This document shows positions 1 through 8,303 of a stretch of DNA of 57,160 nucleotides, one piece after another. The position numbers and the translations under genes were made by a program. This DNA is from Blastopirellula marina (GTDB lineage Bacteria; Planctomycetota; Planctomycetia; Pirellulales; Thermoguttaceae): assembly GCA_020721965.1 (NCBI GenBank), contig DYLS01000011.1, forward strand, positions 1 to 57,160, written 5' to 3'. The notes beneath the pieces were generated by a model. The model was given only the letters and a program-made list of their open reading frames with translations, did not search any database and was not told where the DNA came from. Numbering within the stretch: position 1 is the stretch's first letter; each line of letters opens with the position of its first letter.

Positions 1-52
1 GGGTAAAAGATTGGTTGATATTTACTATTCGCTAGTTTGAGAAGACTCGAAG

Positions 53-493
53 ATGAAGTGCCCACTCCGCTGTACGATTGCCGCCGCGATGACGGCGGTC
101 ATGTTTACCTCATGTGCCGACAAAGGCCCCCAACGCAAGGAAACCTTCCCGGTCACCGGCGAGGTGTATGTGGACGGGCAGCCGGCGGCTCAAATGGCGG
201 TTCGTTGCGTCTCCGTATCCGGCTTGGATACGAAAGATCCGACCCTCTCATCGGCATTTACCGGCAAGGATGGCAAGTTCGCGATCTCCACGTTCGAGCA
301 AGGGGACGGGGTGCCCGAGGGAGAGCACGTCCTTACGTTCGAGTGGGGGCAATGGAACTTTGTATCCGGGCAATATGGCGGGCCCGATAAACTCAAGGGC
401 CGCTATTCAGACCCGCAAAAGTCCACATTTCGTTTCAAAGTAGAGAAAGGCAAACCGACCGATTTGGGACGGATCGATCTGAGCACCAAATAG
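53..493 (+). CDS. Small secreted lipoprotein, carboxypeptidase-regulatory-like fold
   Basis: This 146-residue protein begins with a basic N-terminus, a short hydrophobic stretch and a lipobox-like FTSC with Cys at about residue 21, so it is probably lipidated. After the Cys it has the pattern VTGEVYVDGQPAAQMAV, typical of the beta-sandwich carboxypeptidase-regulatory-like domain common in small planctomycete lipoproteins, then Gly-rich loops and a C-terminus ending in DLGRIDL. Such proteins usually have no assigned enzymatic role; an envelope or binding role is inferred. It lies 53 bp upstream of the sialidase-like gene on the same strand and could share a transcript. The ribosome binding site is weak (GAAG). 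The start follows from the signal sequence. Confidence 0.72.
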   Translation: MKCPLRCTIAAAMTAVMFTSCADKGPQRKETFPVTGEVYVDGQPAAQMAVRCVSVSGLDTKDPTLSSAFTGKDGKFAISTFEQGDGVPEGEHVLTFEWGQWNFVSGQYGGPDKLKGRYSDPQKSTFRFKVEKGKPTDLGRIDLSTK

Positions 494-546
494 CCCTTCG
501 AGTGCACCGGCTCCTCGTTCGCGCAACTGTTGGGAGATGAATCGCC

Positions 547-1731
547 ATGCCCGGTGTTGGGGTATGCCTGTTTTTGGCGTGCGCTTGCGCCGGCGCAGCG
601 CCGTTTTATTCGGCCGAGCTGATCTTTCCTCTGCATCCGCAGCACAATCACGCGCCGTCGATCGTCGAGTGCCCCGATGGTACCCTGCTGGTCTCCTGGT
701 ATCGCGGATCGGGCGAGCGAACGGCGGATGATGTAGCCGTCTATGGGGCCAGACGTGCCGCCGGTGCTGCTCCATGGGGAGAAGCCTTCGTACTCGCGGA
801 CCGGCCGGGGTTCCCCGACTGCAACACGGCCATGATGATCGATCACCACGGCCAGTTGTGGTTGTTCTGGCCCACCGTGCTGGCCAACTCCTGGGAGTCG
901 TGTCTGACCAATTTCCGGGTCTTCAAGGAGGGCTTGAGCACGCCGGGGAACAAGCCGCCCCGTCTGGAACGCGAAGGGATCGTTCTCCTCAAGCCCGACG
1001 ACTTCCATCACGATGCCACAGCGATCTTGGACGCAGTGCTGCGGGAGATCGGCCGACCACTCTCGGAGTCTGAACAGAAAGAGGTCGCCCAGATTCGCGA
1101 GCGGCTAGGGGATAAACTCTATCAACGCTTGGGCTGGCAGCCGCGATGCAAGCCGACCGTCTTGTCCAGCGGGCGCATCCTCTTGCCCCTGTACAGCGAC
1201 ACCTTTTCCATTTCGATCATGGCCATCAGCGACGACGACGGCCAGACCTGGTACGCCTCCAAACCCCTGATCGGCTTCGGCAATATTCAGCCTACTGTGC
1301 TGCGGCGCAACGACGGCACACTGGTGGCCTATATGCGAGACAACGGATATCTCCACCGGATCCAAGTCGCTTACTCCACCGACGATGGCATCACCTGGAG
1401 CACGGTGGAGGCCACCGATCTGCCCAACCCCGGCTCCGGATTGGACGCCGTGCGGCTTCAAGACGGCCACTGGCTCCTGGTCTATAACGACACGACCGAC
1501 GGGCGCTGGAGCCTGGCTGTTTCGCTCTCCGAGGACGAAGGGCGCACCTGGCCCTGGACACGGCACCTGGAACGGGATGAGAAGGGCCGTTTTCATTATC
1601 CGGCCGTGATTCAGGGCGCCGACGGCACCATTCATGCGGTTTACAGCTACTTTGTGGAGGGCGGCAAGAGCATGAAACACGCCGCCTTCAACGAAGCATG
1701 GGTCCGCGCCGGTGACGAGAACTCCCCTTGA
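547..1731 (+). CDS. Secreted sialidase-like (BNR/Asp-box) protein
   Basis: A 394-residue protein with a short signal peptide (hydrophobic residues 3-17, ending near AGAAPF) followed by a six-bladed sialidase-type propeller. Three Asp-boxes are visible: SDDDGQTW near residue 228, STDDGITW near 277 and SEDEGRTW near 329. NHAPSIVECPDGTLLVSWYRG near the N-terminus and the Arg before the first box (QPRCKP) are typical of the exo-sialidase/BNR family seen in planctomycete glycan-degradation loci. Related proteins hydrolyse terminal sialic acids or other glycosides; the true substrate cannot be read from sequence. A GGGAG about 11 nt upstream supports this ATG. The gene follows the lipoprotein gene closely. 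Confidence 0.8.
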   Translation: MPGVGVCLFLACACAGAAPFYSAELIFPLHPQHNHAPSIVECPDGTLLVSWYRGSGERTADDVAVYGARRAAGAAPWGEAFVLADRPGFPDCNTAMMIDHHGQLWLFWPTVLANSWESCLTNFRVFKEGLSTPGNKPPRLEREGIVLLKPDDFHHDATAILDAVLREIGRPLSESEQKEVAQIRERLGDKLYQRLGWQPRCKPTVLSSGRILLPLYSDTFSISIMAISDDDGQTWYASKPLIGFGNIQPTVLRRNDGTLVAYMRDNGYLHRIQVAYSTDDGITWSTVEATDLPNPGSGLDAVRLQDGHWLLVYNDTTDGRWSLAVSLSEDEGRTWPWTRHLERDEKGRFHYPAVIQGADGTIHAVYSYFVEGGKSMKHAAFNEAWVRAGDENSP

Positions 1732-1851
1732 CTCGCTCACCACACTCCGCCAGACCAGTTGCCGCCGGGAGCGTCAGCGCACATGGCACGGCGATGGCGG
1801 TTGCCGTGTTGCCCGCTCGCCCAGCGTCTCCGCTTCTGATCCCTGTACTCT

Positions 1852-1993
1852 TTGACAGGGATTTTCCTTACTGTAAAACCACTCGTCCTCTTGTTGTCAT
1901 TTCGAGCGAAGCGAGAAATCTTGCGAAGCGAGAAATCTTCTCGACAGGGATTAAGATGTCTCCTCGCTAGCGCTCGTCGAAATGACTTGCTGA
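1852..1993 (+). repeat. R3 dispersed repeat, copy a
   Basis: Contains TGTCATTTCGAGCGAAGCGA from 1895, a second GCGAAGCGAGAAATCTT directly after it, and an inverted TCGAAATGAC near 1977-1986, so the outer parts are inverted repeats. An arm of the type ACTGTAAAACCACTCGTCCTC precedes the core. Related copies lie at 22793-22956 and 54170-54256. Repeats of this kind are, from memory and unverified here, common between genes in several bacterial phyla. Confidence 0.75.
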
Positions 1994-2136
1994 AAATCGT
2001 CGAAAAGACATCCCGTTCCACGCTCAAGGAACCTCTGGAACCTTGGAACACCCCTCGTTGTTTCACAAATGTTTTCCGCCATAGCTCAGCGGTGAACGGT
2101 TACCTCGTTTATTTCTCTAAAAATGTCAGTTAATAC

Positions 2137-2303
2137 CTGGACTTTTGCAAACTGCTCCCCTCTCCCTCTGGGAGAGGGGAGGAGGGTGAGGGTTTGGTCA
2201 AATCAGGCAAACAAAGCAAACCGTTTTCGCAGCTAATTGCCCTCACGCTAACCCTCTCTTAGGGGGCTAGCGGGCCTTGTGCCCCCAATTTGCAAAAGTC
2301 CAG
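2137..2303 (+). mobile_element. R1 MITE-like element, copy 1 (167 bp)
   Basis: Ends are inverted repeats: CTGGACTTTTGCAAA at the left and TTTGCAAAAGTCCAG at the right. The element is flanked by an exact 7-bp direct repeat TTAATAC (2130-2136 and 2304-2310). Inside is a 10-bp perfect stem with a TCT loop (CCCCTCTCCC / GGGAGAGGGG, 2157-2179) and a second hairpin-prone CCCTCTCTTAGGGGG. It has no open frame for a transposase, so it is non-autonomous. Its right end abuts an R2 element. Confidence 0.88.
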
Positions 2304-2307
2304 TTAA

Positions 2308-2421
2308 TACTATAGCGCAAGGTAGATTGCTTTGCTTAAAACCTTGTGCTGATGGGGCATAACGTCTCGCAATCTATGCTGTGCACAATCGTGCAACCAG
2401 GCGGACTTTGCGCTGTAGTAC
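2308..2421 (+). repeat. R2 dispersed element, copy 1 (about 114 bp)
   Basis: Left end TACTATAGCGCAAG and right end CTTTGCGCTGTAGTAC are imperfect inverted repeats. The interior GATGGGGCATAACGTCTCGC matches the R2 copies at 6273-6409, 7922-8355, 35083-35194 and 38187-38298. The left three bases coincide with the target duplication of the neighbouring R1 element, which indicates that R1 inserted at the R2 border. No open frame of note. Confidence 0.75.
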
Positions 2422-2700
2422 TTCTGCGCTGCAGTATTGATGTCCAGCCCAACATTCCGTGGAGTACGGCGAGGACAGTTAGACTGGGCCAAGGCCCGGT
2501 CCAGCTCCACCAGGGCCGCTGTCCAGCATCCCGCGGAGTGAGGCGAGGCAGTCAGGGCGCGGTAAGGCAGCGGGCGGCCACGAAAAAATGCGGCAAGATT
2601 TGCCTAGCCGCACTGCGTGACCTAAGTTTTCCGTGAACGGAGGCTTGATGGTCCGTCTTCAGGCCGCGCACCGGGAGTAGCCGCACCACGGAACCACGCC

Positions 2701-4128
2701 ATGACTGCTATTTCTCGATTGGATCGCCGGTTATTGGCATTGCTTGTGCTAGTTTTGGGGCTGTGCCTCGTCATCTATGCACGACGATCGTGGCATTCTC
2801 CCTCTGCCGAGCTTCGCGCGATTCATCTAGAACGCCAACGAAATGCTACCGCCGATTGGCAGCGGGGTGGCCGGGCAGGGCAGCCTGCCACCAGCCCGCA
2901 AACATCGAAAAACGAGTCGCGGCGGAAATGGGCGCGGCCTGCGCGAACCATCGGCAATGATTCTCTTGGCGATGCGGCGCCGGGCGCGGCTGGCGGCGAT
3001 CACGCGCCATTCGGCGTGCCGCCGGCGGGAATCCCCTGGGCCGTGATTCGGTCCGCGATCTGGTTGGACTCATCGACAGTCGTGGATGAAGACTATGCCT
3101 GGCTGATCGACGTGACCCGCTCGGAAACGCCAGGTCTGGAACAGCGACTCTTGAAGGATGCCGACGACGGTCGGTGGGATGAACGGTCGCTGCTCGAGGC
3201 CGCGGCCGTGGCGGCGGGGGTGCGCGACGCGGCGGCGCTAGATTGGTTGCGGCGTCGGTTGGAGACCCACGTGCGCGACGTTTCTCGGCGGACGGCGGCT
3301 GAGACCTCGCCGCAAAAGCGTCTCGAATCCATCTTTCGCTATCTGCATCGAGAAGTGCTTACCGGAGAATATCACCTGGAGGCAACTTCTCCCCTGGAGC
3401 CGCTCACGCGCGGACGATACAACTGCGTCAGCGCCACCGTCTGGTTCTGTACTCTAGCCGATCGGTTGGGCTTGCCGGTCGAGCCGCTCCAGTCGCCCAC
3501 GCATGCCTACTGCCGCGTTCGCATCGGCGGCCAAACCATTCTCGTGGAGGCGACGTGCGCGGAATGGTTCGACCTGCAATCACCCGCCCGGGAAAGCACG
3601 CCCGACTTCGAGTTCGCGTCCGATCCCGCCGATTGGGAACGGGGCCCGCTAATCTCCGGCCCTCAGATTGCGGGAGAGGCGAGTCCCTACCGAGAATCGG
3701 CCCGACCGATGACCCCTGTGGCCTTGGTGGGCACGGTGTACTACAACCGGGGCGTGGAGGCGGTGCTGCAAAAGGAGTTCAGCGCGGCGGTGGCGGATAA
3801 CGTCAAAGCGATCTATCTCGATCCCGGCAACCGCACGGCCCGGGATAACCTCCTCGCCACCCTCAATAATTGGGCGATCGCGGAAGCGGGAGATAAAAAC
3901 TATCCTGCGGCATCGCAACGGCTGCGTTTGGCCATGCGGATCGATCCCGGCTATGGGCCTCTGGCCGACAATTTCGCGCAGCTATACTCGCGCTGGGCCA
4001 TGCATCTAGCACAAGCGGAGGACGCATCTCAGGCCGAAGCGGTCATCCGTCAAGCCCTCCGCATCTTGCCACGGGAAAAGGAATTCGCCAAGCAGCGGCA
4101 ATTCCTGGAAAAGCTCGCGATCCGCTAA
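2701..4128 (+). CDS. Membrane-anchored transglutaminase-like protein with C-terminal TPRs
   Basis: 475 residues. A single N-terminal membrane segment (about residues 10-26) is followed by a low-complexity Gly/Ala linker. The central part carries a transglutaminase-like (papain-fold) core: Cys in RYNCVSATVWF near residue 240, His in SPTHAYCRV near 266, and an acidic residue in ILVEAT near 282, giving a plausible Cys-His-acid triad. The C-terminal 140 residues form two or three TPR-like helix pairs (YNRGVEAVLQKEFSAAV; YPAASQRLRLAMRIDPGY). Transglutaminase-fold proteins of this type often act as proteases or peptide-processing enzymes in the envelope, but the reaction here is unknown. It stands alone between repeat-rich gaps. 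Confidence 0.75.
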   Translation: MTAISRLDRRLLALLVLVLGLCLVIYARRSWHSPSAELRAIHLERQRNATADWQRGGRAGQPATSPQTSKNESRRKWARPARTIGNDSLGDAAPGAAGGDHAPFGVPPAGIPWAVIRSAIWLDSSTVVDEDYAWLIDVTRSETPGLEQRLLKDADDGRWDERSLLEAAAVAAGVRDAAALDWLRRRLETHVRDVSRRTAAETSPQKRLESIFRYLHREVLTGEYHLEATSPLEPLTRGRYNCVSATVWFCTLADRLGLPVEPLQSPTHAYCRVRIGGQTILVEATCAEWFDLQSPARESTPDFEFASDPADWERGPLISGPQIAGEASPYRESARPMTPVALVGTVYYNRGVEAVLQKEFSAAVADNVKAIYLDPGNRTARDNLLATLNNWAIAEAGDKNYPAASQRLRLAMRIDPGYGPLADNFAQLYSRWAMHLAQAEDASQAEAVIRQALRILPREKEFAKQRQFLEKLAIR

Positions 4129-4229
4129 TCACTGGCCAAAGGACGCTCGGGATTGCTTACTCAGTCTTGCCATCCTGTCGTAGCTATCGGCCCCCCAGGC
4201 GGTGGCTTGACGATCCAAATTCTTGGTAC

Positions 4230-4393
4230 TTGACTTTTGCAAACTGCACGATTCCCCACTGGCAGATCGCGACTAACCGAGGAGCTGGGCGATTCACGCA
4301 AACAAGGAAAGCCGTTTTCGTGGTAAACTCGCTTCGCCCTACCATTTCCCGCGGGAAAAGGGGAGCTTATGGCCCCAAGTTGCAAAAGTCCAG
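4230..4393 (+). mobile_element. R1 MITE-like element, copy 2 (164 bp)
   Basis: Left end TTGACTTTTGCAAACTG and right end TTGCAAAAGTCCAG are inverted repeats of the R1 type. It is flanked by an exact 7-bp direct repeat TTGGTAC (4223-4229 and 4394-4400). The interior has diverged from copies 1 and 3 but keeps GGCAAAC-like and GTTTTCG-like stretches. It sits in the 4129-4668 gap, in which nothing else is recognisable. Confidence 0.85.
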
Positions 4394-4668
4394 TTGGTAC
4401 CAGACCGGGGCACGTCCAGTGGCTCCCCTCAGCAAGTGCTCTCCCCAAGAATTTCCCGAAGTCTTCTGTTGGGCAGGTGGTGAGTTGATCTCGTTCAGAG
4501 AGCGAGGAACGGATATCTTCCTGCCCCATGAAGGCGCGGCAGCCGAGTGCTGACTGCAAATCCGAGGGTTGCCAGCCGAGCATGGCTCTTTGTTGGCGGC
4601 ATTCGCTTTTCGGGACCAGGGAATCTTCTTCGCCCGACGTGCTTTACAGAGGGTCATGGGCGAGGCGG

Positions 4669-5322
4669 TCATTCGTCTTTCGAAGACGGTTGAATTTTCG
4701 AAGATGGTTCGATTTCCGTAGGCGGTTCGATCCCGTGGCACCGCAGCATTTCCGCGACCAGGTCTAGCGGCAGGCCGACTACATTGGACTCGCTCCCTTC
4801 CAGCAGGGTCAGCCAATCCAGCCGATCCTGATACCCGAAGGCCCCCGCTTTGCCCTCCCATAACCGCGAATCCAGGTATTCCTCGATCGCCTGATCGGGA
4901 ATATCGTGCATCAGCAGCACGGAAACGGCGGTACAAAGTTGCGGCTTGGTGCCCGGATAATTCCAGAGGCAAACGCCCGTCATGACCTCATGCCGATTGC
5001 CCCGCAAGAGTTGTAGAATACGTCTGGCATGATTGCGGTCAACCGGTTTTCCAAGGACCTGCCCCCGGCAGACCACAATGGTATCGCAAGACAGGATCAG
5101 GCCGTGGGCGATCTTTGGGGCCACGTTTTCGGCCTTCTGCCGGGCAAGGCGCAAGGCCATCTCCTGCGGTGGTTCGCCGCTGCCTTGTGCGTCCTCGGCG
5201 TCCGGGTCGGGTGGCACCACGCGAAAGGCGTATCCTGCTGTGGCCAGAAGCTCCCGGCGTCGCGGCGAATTGCTGGCCAGGATCAGTTCGGGGCAGGGGG
5301 ATTTCTCGGGACTTTGCTCCAT
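4669..5322 (-). CDS. maf: Maf-family nucleotide pyrophosphatase
   Basis: A 217-residue protein from the ATG at 5322, chosen because AGGGGA lies about 9 nt upstream and the family sequence begins shortly after; longer in-frame starts exist. Maf proteins hydrolyse non-canonical or modified nucleoside triphosphates (dTTP/UTP or 7-methyl-GTP subfamilies) in the cytoplasm. Hallmarks seen: ASNSPRRRELL at the N-terminus (substrate and phosphate binding), the SCDTIV metal-binding motif, GKAGAFGYQD and SNVVGLPL. The last roughly 20 residues are an extra tail of three six-residue repeats encoded by an 18-bp tandem repeat. The gene faces the pseudouridine synthase gene divergently across about 110 bp. 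Confidence 0.93.
   Translation of the reverse strand: MEQSPEKSPCPELILASNSPRRRELLATAGYAFRVVPPDPDAEDAQGSGEPPQEMALRLARQKAENVAPKIAHGLILSCDTIVVCRGQVLGKPVDRNHARRILQLLRGNRHEVMTGVCLWNYPGTKPQLCTAVSVLLMHDIPDQAIEEYLDSRLWEGKAGAFGYQDRLDWLTLLEGSESNVVGLPLDLVAEMLRCHGIEPPTEIEPSSKIQPSSKDE
4679..4732. repeat. Three 18-bp tandem repeats in the 3' end of maf
   Basis: Units TTCGAAGACGGTTGAATT, TTCGAAGATGGTTCGATT and TCCGTAGGCGGTTCGATC lie head to tail. As 18 is a multiple of 3, they translate in the maf frame as three hexapeptides (IEPPTE, IEPSSK, IQPSSK) forming the C-terminal tail. Confidence 0.85.
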
Positions 5323-5430
5323 GGGGAATTGTCCCCTATGCTGGCTCATGAGGAATTTGTTGAGAGACACACCGTCGCGGGGCCTTGCGGGCGATGGGCT
5401 ACACGGACGCCGTCAGCGCGGAACCATCCT

Positions 5431-6126
5431 ATGGATATCCTATTTGAAGATCGTCATGTGCTGGTCGTCAATAAGCCGCCTGGTTTGGCCACCATGGGGC
5501 TTCCCGCCGGAAAGCCCACGCTGCTCACGCGGTTGAAAGAGTTCCTCAGGAACCGAGACGCGAAGGCGGGCAACGTGTATTTGGGGATCGTCAGCCGCCT
5601 GGATGTGCCGGTCGGCGGCGCCGTCTTGGTGGCCAAGACTTCCAAGGCTGCCGCCCGGCTGGCAGAGCAATTTCGGCTGCGATCGGTGAACAAGACTTAT
5701 TGGGCTGTGGTGGAAGACGGACCGCGGGTCCGCGAGGGGCGACTGCGACATTGGTTGCGAGGCGATCCTCGTTTTCGGCGCGTGCAGGTCAGCCACCGCG
5801 GCGATCCCGACGCCCTGGAGGCCGCGCTGCTGGTCCGCCGGCTGGCCGCCCAAAACGGCCTGGTGTTGTTGGAGATCGAGTTGGAGACGGGGAGGAAACA
5901 CCAGATTCGCGTCCAACTCTCGGTCGAAGGGATGCCCATCCTCGGTGATCGAAAGTATGGCAGCCGCCGCCCGTTTGGCGCGGGAATCGCCCTCCATGCC
6001 AGGCGATTGGCATTCCGGCATCCTATCGACGATCGGCTCATTCAGGTTACCGCGCCGTTGCCGCCGGCTTGGCGGAGTTTGGGATTTGCGGCCAACGACC
6101 GCGACGACGCGCAGGCTGAACCATGA
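5431..6126 (+). CDS. RluA-family RNA pseudouridine synthase
   Basis: 231 residues from the ATG at 5431, which fits the family N-terminus MDILFEDRHVLVVNKPPGL; an open frame extends upstream only because it runs antisense through maf. The enzyme isomerises uridine to pseudouridine in rRNA or tRNA. The catalytic motif is SRLDVPVGG with the Asp near residue 57 (family form HRLDxxTSG, so the flanking residues differ), followed by the conserved LETGRKHQIRVQLS and GDRKYG near the C-terminus. No S4 domain is present, so it resembles the short RluA/YqcB type. The target position cannot be assigned. Confidence 0.88.
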   Translation: MDILFEDRHVLVVNKPPGLATMGLPAGKPTLLTRLKEFLRNRDAKAGNVYLGIVSRLDVPVGGAVLVAKTSKAAARLAEQFRLRSVNKTYWAVVEDGPRVREGRLRHWLRGDPRFRRVQVSHRGDPDALEAALLVRRLAAQNGLVLLEIELETGRKHQIRVQLSVEGMPILGDRKYGSRRPFGAGIALHARRLAFRHPIDDRLIQVTAPLPPAWRSLGFAANDRDDAQAEP

Positions 6127-6272
6127 TCTCCTCAGCGTCCGCCACATCCGCGTTCCCAAGTCGCCGAGTGCCTAATAGTACAGCGCTATATTGCGGATTT
6201 GGCCCAACCTATCGTGCCCCGGACAAGGCTGTTGCCACTATATGCTGGGGTCTTTCTTGAAACTATCGCTGC

Positions 6273-6409
6273 CGTACTAAGACGACCGCGCAACGCCCGC
6301 CCGATGCATGATTCGTCCGATTGCATGATCTGCGGAGCATGGATTGCGAGCCGTTGGGTCCCATCATCACAAGATCTCGGGCCAAGCAAACGACCTTGCG
6401 TTGTGGTAC
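6273..6409 (-). repeat. R2 dispersed element, diverged copy 2, in the 6127-6653 gap
   Basis: Read on the minus strand it begins GGTACCACAACGCAAGGTCG and contains GTTTGCTTGGCC, TCTTGTGATGATGGG and GGCTCGCAATCCATGC, matching the R2 core. The far end GTACTA at 6273 is the probable other terminus. The interior has a partial duplication around ATGCATGATTCG. The rest of the 6127-6653 gap has no recognisable gene; its 3' part must hold the promoter of the downstream oxidoreductase. Confidence 0.6.
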
Positions 6410-6653
6410 CAATCGCGAAACCGGAGAGCGTGCTGTCCTTGTGCCGCGGCACGGTCGGCCCTGCCGCATGGTCGTTGCCTTCGCAAGGTCGCGGCCTTTC
6501 AGGCAGCCACGCTTGCCCGAAAAGGCAGGAAATTTCACCATAGCTACGGTACACTGTTGTGAAGCTGCGCGACGGTCGCCTGGTCGGGATTCGGTCGGCG
6601 CTTACGTGGGGAGTTGCCGTTCGGCTTGAATGACGAACACCGAGGAGGTGAGG

Positions 6654-7904
6654 ATGAGCGTACTGCGTTACGGTCTCGTGGGCGGGGGGTTTTATGCCAA
6701 GTTTCAACTGCGGGCCTTGTCGCAGGTCCGCGGCGTCGAGGTGGCAGGTCTGGTTTCGCGGCGTCCCCCGGAGGGCCTTTCGCAATTCGTGCGAGATTCG
6801 CGATTGGGCGAAGGCCGCATTTTCTCCAGCGTTCGCGAGATGGCCCAGCACGTGGATGTGGTCGCGATCGATTCGCCCAATTTCACGCGGGTCGGCGTGT
6901 GCGAGGAAATCGCGGCGGCGTTGAGGGAGGGTGCCAAGCTGCGGGCGGTGATCTGCGACAAGCCGCTGGCCCGCAACCTCTCCGAGGCCCAACGCATGAT
7001 CGAGCTGTTGCGGCCCTTCGATATTCCCCTGGTGTACTACGAAAACCAATTGCACATGAAGGCCGTCCAGGCGGTTCGGGCGCAATTGGCCCCGGTGATG
7101 GCGGCGATGGGGCCGCTGTCGATCGTAAGGGCCTCGGAAGAGCACGCCGGGCCGCACAGCGCGTGGTTTTGGGACCCTACCCAGCAAGGCGGCGGAGTCA
7201 TGGAGGATATGGGCTGTCATAGTCTGGCCGTGGCATGGTATTTGTTGACGCCGCCTGGCAAACCGTTGCAATTCCTGCGGCCCATCGCAGTGCAAGCGGA
7301 CCTGGCCCTGCTGAAATGGGGCCAACCACGCTGGCGGCGCGAACTCCTCGACCGCTTCGGCATCGACTACACAAAGACGCCTGCCGACGATTTCGCCACG
7401 GGTCTGGTCACATTCCAGAATCCGGAGACTGGTTTTCTCAGCAAGGCCCAATTCACCGTCTCTTGGATGTATGATAAACAGGGGCTGCGCGTGATGATGG
7501 ACGGTTTAGGGCCGGGTTACGCCTTCGAACTGAATAGCCTCCGCTCGCCTGTCGAGGTCTTCGTTGGCGATGCCGCAGCGCACGGACTTGCGGATACCGA
7601 ATCGGCCCTGGAAAAACAGCAAGCCTCGCGGGGCCTGTTGACCATCCAGCCCAACGAGCCTGATTTGTACGGCTACGTCGATGAGAACTTGGACCTCGTG
7701 GATGCCTTGGAGTCGGGCCGGCCGCCCTTGATGGACTGGGGATTCGGCCGAGAGGTCGTCCGGCTGACCATGGCTGCCTACCTCTCCGCGGAGCGCAAGG
7801 CTACCGTGGACCTCACGGATCCATCCACGCAAACCTTGTTGGAACATTACGTGCCGCTGATCCAGCAAGGCAGGGGGCGAGAGGTGCTGACTGTGCCAGA
7901 GTAA
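6654..7904 (+). CDS. Gfo/Idh/MocA-family oxidoreductase (cytoplasmic)
   Basis: 416 residues from the ATG at 6654, which has a strong GAGGAGGTG site 4-5 nt upstream; an ATG 24 nt earlier would place that site inside the gene. The family uses NAD(P) to oxidise or reduce sugars and cyclitols. An N-terminal Rossmann fold is seen (YGLVGGGFYAKF), then the CDKPLARNLSEAQ segment equivalent to the EKP motif, whose Lys is in the active site. EEHAGPHSAWFWDPTQQGGG and EDMGCHS supply the substrate-side helix and His. No signal peptide. Substrate unknown; the neighbours (ThuA-like, second Gfo/Idh/MocA) suggest sugar or 3-keto-glycoside metabolism. Confidence 0.85.
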   Translation: MSVLRYGLVGGGFYAKFQLRALSQVRGVEVAGLVSRRPPEGLSQFVRDSRLGEGRIFSSVREMAQHVDVVAIDSPNFTRVGVCEEIAAALREGAKLRAVICDKPLARNLSEAQRMIELLRPFDIPLVYYENQLHMKAVQAVRAQLAPVMAAMGPLSIVRASEEHAGPHSAWFWDPTQQGGGVMEDMGCHSLAVAWYLLTPPGKPLQFLRPIAVQADLALLKWGQPRWRRELLDRFGIDYTKTPADDFATGLVTFQNPETGFLSKAQFTVSWMYDKQGLRVMMDGLGPGYAFELNSLRSPVEVFVGDAAAHGLADTESALEKQQASRGLLTIQPNEPDLYGYVDENLDLVDALESGRPPLMDWGFGREVVRLTMAAYLSAERKATVDLTDPSTQTLLEHYVPLIQQGRGREVLTVPE

Positions 7905-7990
7905 AGCCGGCCAGGCCGTTCGTACTCCAGCGCAGGTTTTTGCTTGGCTTAACATCTTGTGATGAATAAGACCCAAGCTCGTGATGATAC

Positions 7991-8157
7991 CTGGACTTTT
8001 GCAAACTGCTCCCCTCTCCCTCTGGGAGAGGGCCAAGGGGTGAGAGTTTGATTAAATCAGGCAAACAAGGCAAATCGTTTTCGCGCCTAATTGCCCACAG
8101 GCTAACCCTCTCCTAGGGGCCTAGAGGGGCTTGTGCCCCCAATTTGCAAAAGTCCAG
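7991..8157 (+). mobile_element. R1 MITE-like element, copy 3 (167 bp), nested in R2
   Basis: Ends CTGGACTTTTGCAAACTG and CAATTTGCAAAAGTCCAG are inverted repeats. Flanks are ATGATAC (7984-7990) and ATGATAA (8158-8164), a 7-bp duplication with one mismatch. It has the same length as copy 1 and a closely similar interior, including the CCCTCTCCC-TCT-GGGAGAGGG hairpin, so these two copies are likely recent. The insertion lies inside the 21-bp tandem array of the R2 copy. Confidence 0.88.
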
Positions 8158-8303
8158 ATGATAAGGCATAGTCTTGCGATGACAAGGCACAGTCTCATGG
8201 TGATAAGGCGTAGTCTTGTGATGCGAAGTCACGGTCTTGTGATAATAAGACACAGTCTTAAGGCGATAGAGCATAATCTTGTGGTGAAAAGGCATAACAC
8301 GCC
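8157..8303 (+). repeat. 21-bp tandem array, seven units
   Basis: Seven head-to-tail units of exactly 21 bp start at 8157, 8178, 8199, 8220, 8241, 8262 and 8283; the typical unit begins GATGATAAGGCATAGTCTTG. One or two further units lie left of the R1 element (7971-7990). The unit resembles the R2 core CTTGTGGTGATGGGGCATA. Because 21 is a multiple of 3, both strands stay open for about 65-73 codons, but I see no evidence for a gene. There are no spacers, so it is not a CRISPR array. Confidence 0.85.

Larger units (their letters stand above)
1732..2700. other. Gene-poor intergenic region filled with repeats
   Basis: No open frame here has coding character. The stretch holds one R3 repeat (TGTCATTTCGAGC family), an R1 MITE-like element and an R2 element abutting it, then about 280 bp leading to the next gene in which I recognise nothing. 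Open frames of 60-110 codons on either strand run through the repeats and are not credible genes. Confidence 0.7.

Noticed and set aside
2060-2110. tRNA-like segment CATAGCTCAGCGGTGAACGG
   Set aside because: Resembles a D arm but no matching acceptor, anticodon or T arm is present.
2157-2179. Strong hairpin considered as a rho-independent terminator
   Set aside because: It lies inside R1 copies at several sites and has no following T run, so it is part of the element.
5029-5430. N-terminal extension of the pseudouridine synthase
   Set aside because: It is antisense to maf and the family N-terminus starts at 5431.
8157-8303. Possible CRISPR array
   Set aside because: Units are directly adjacent without spacers and no cas genes are present; the same holds for 29522-29690 and 57101-57160.
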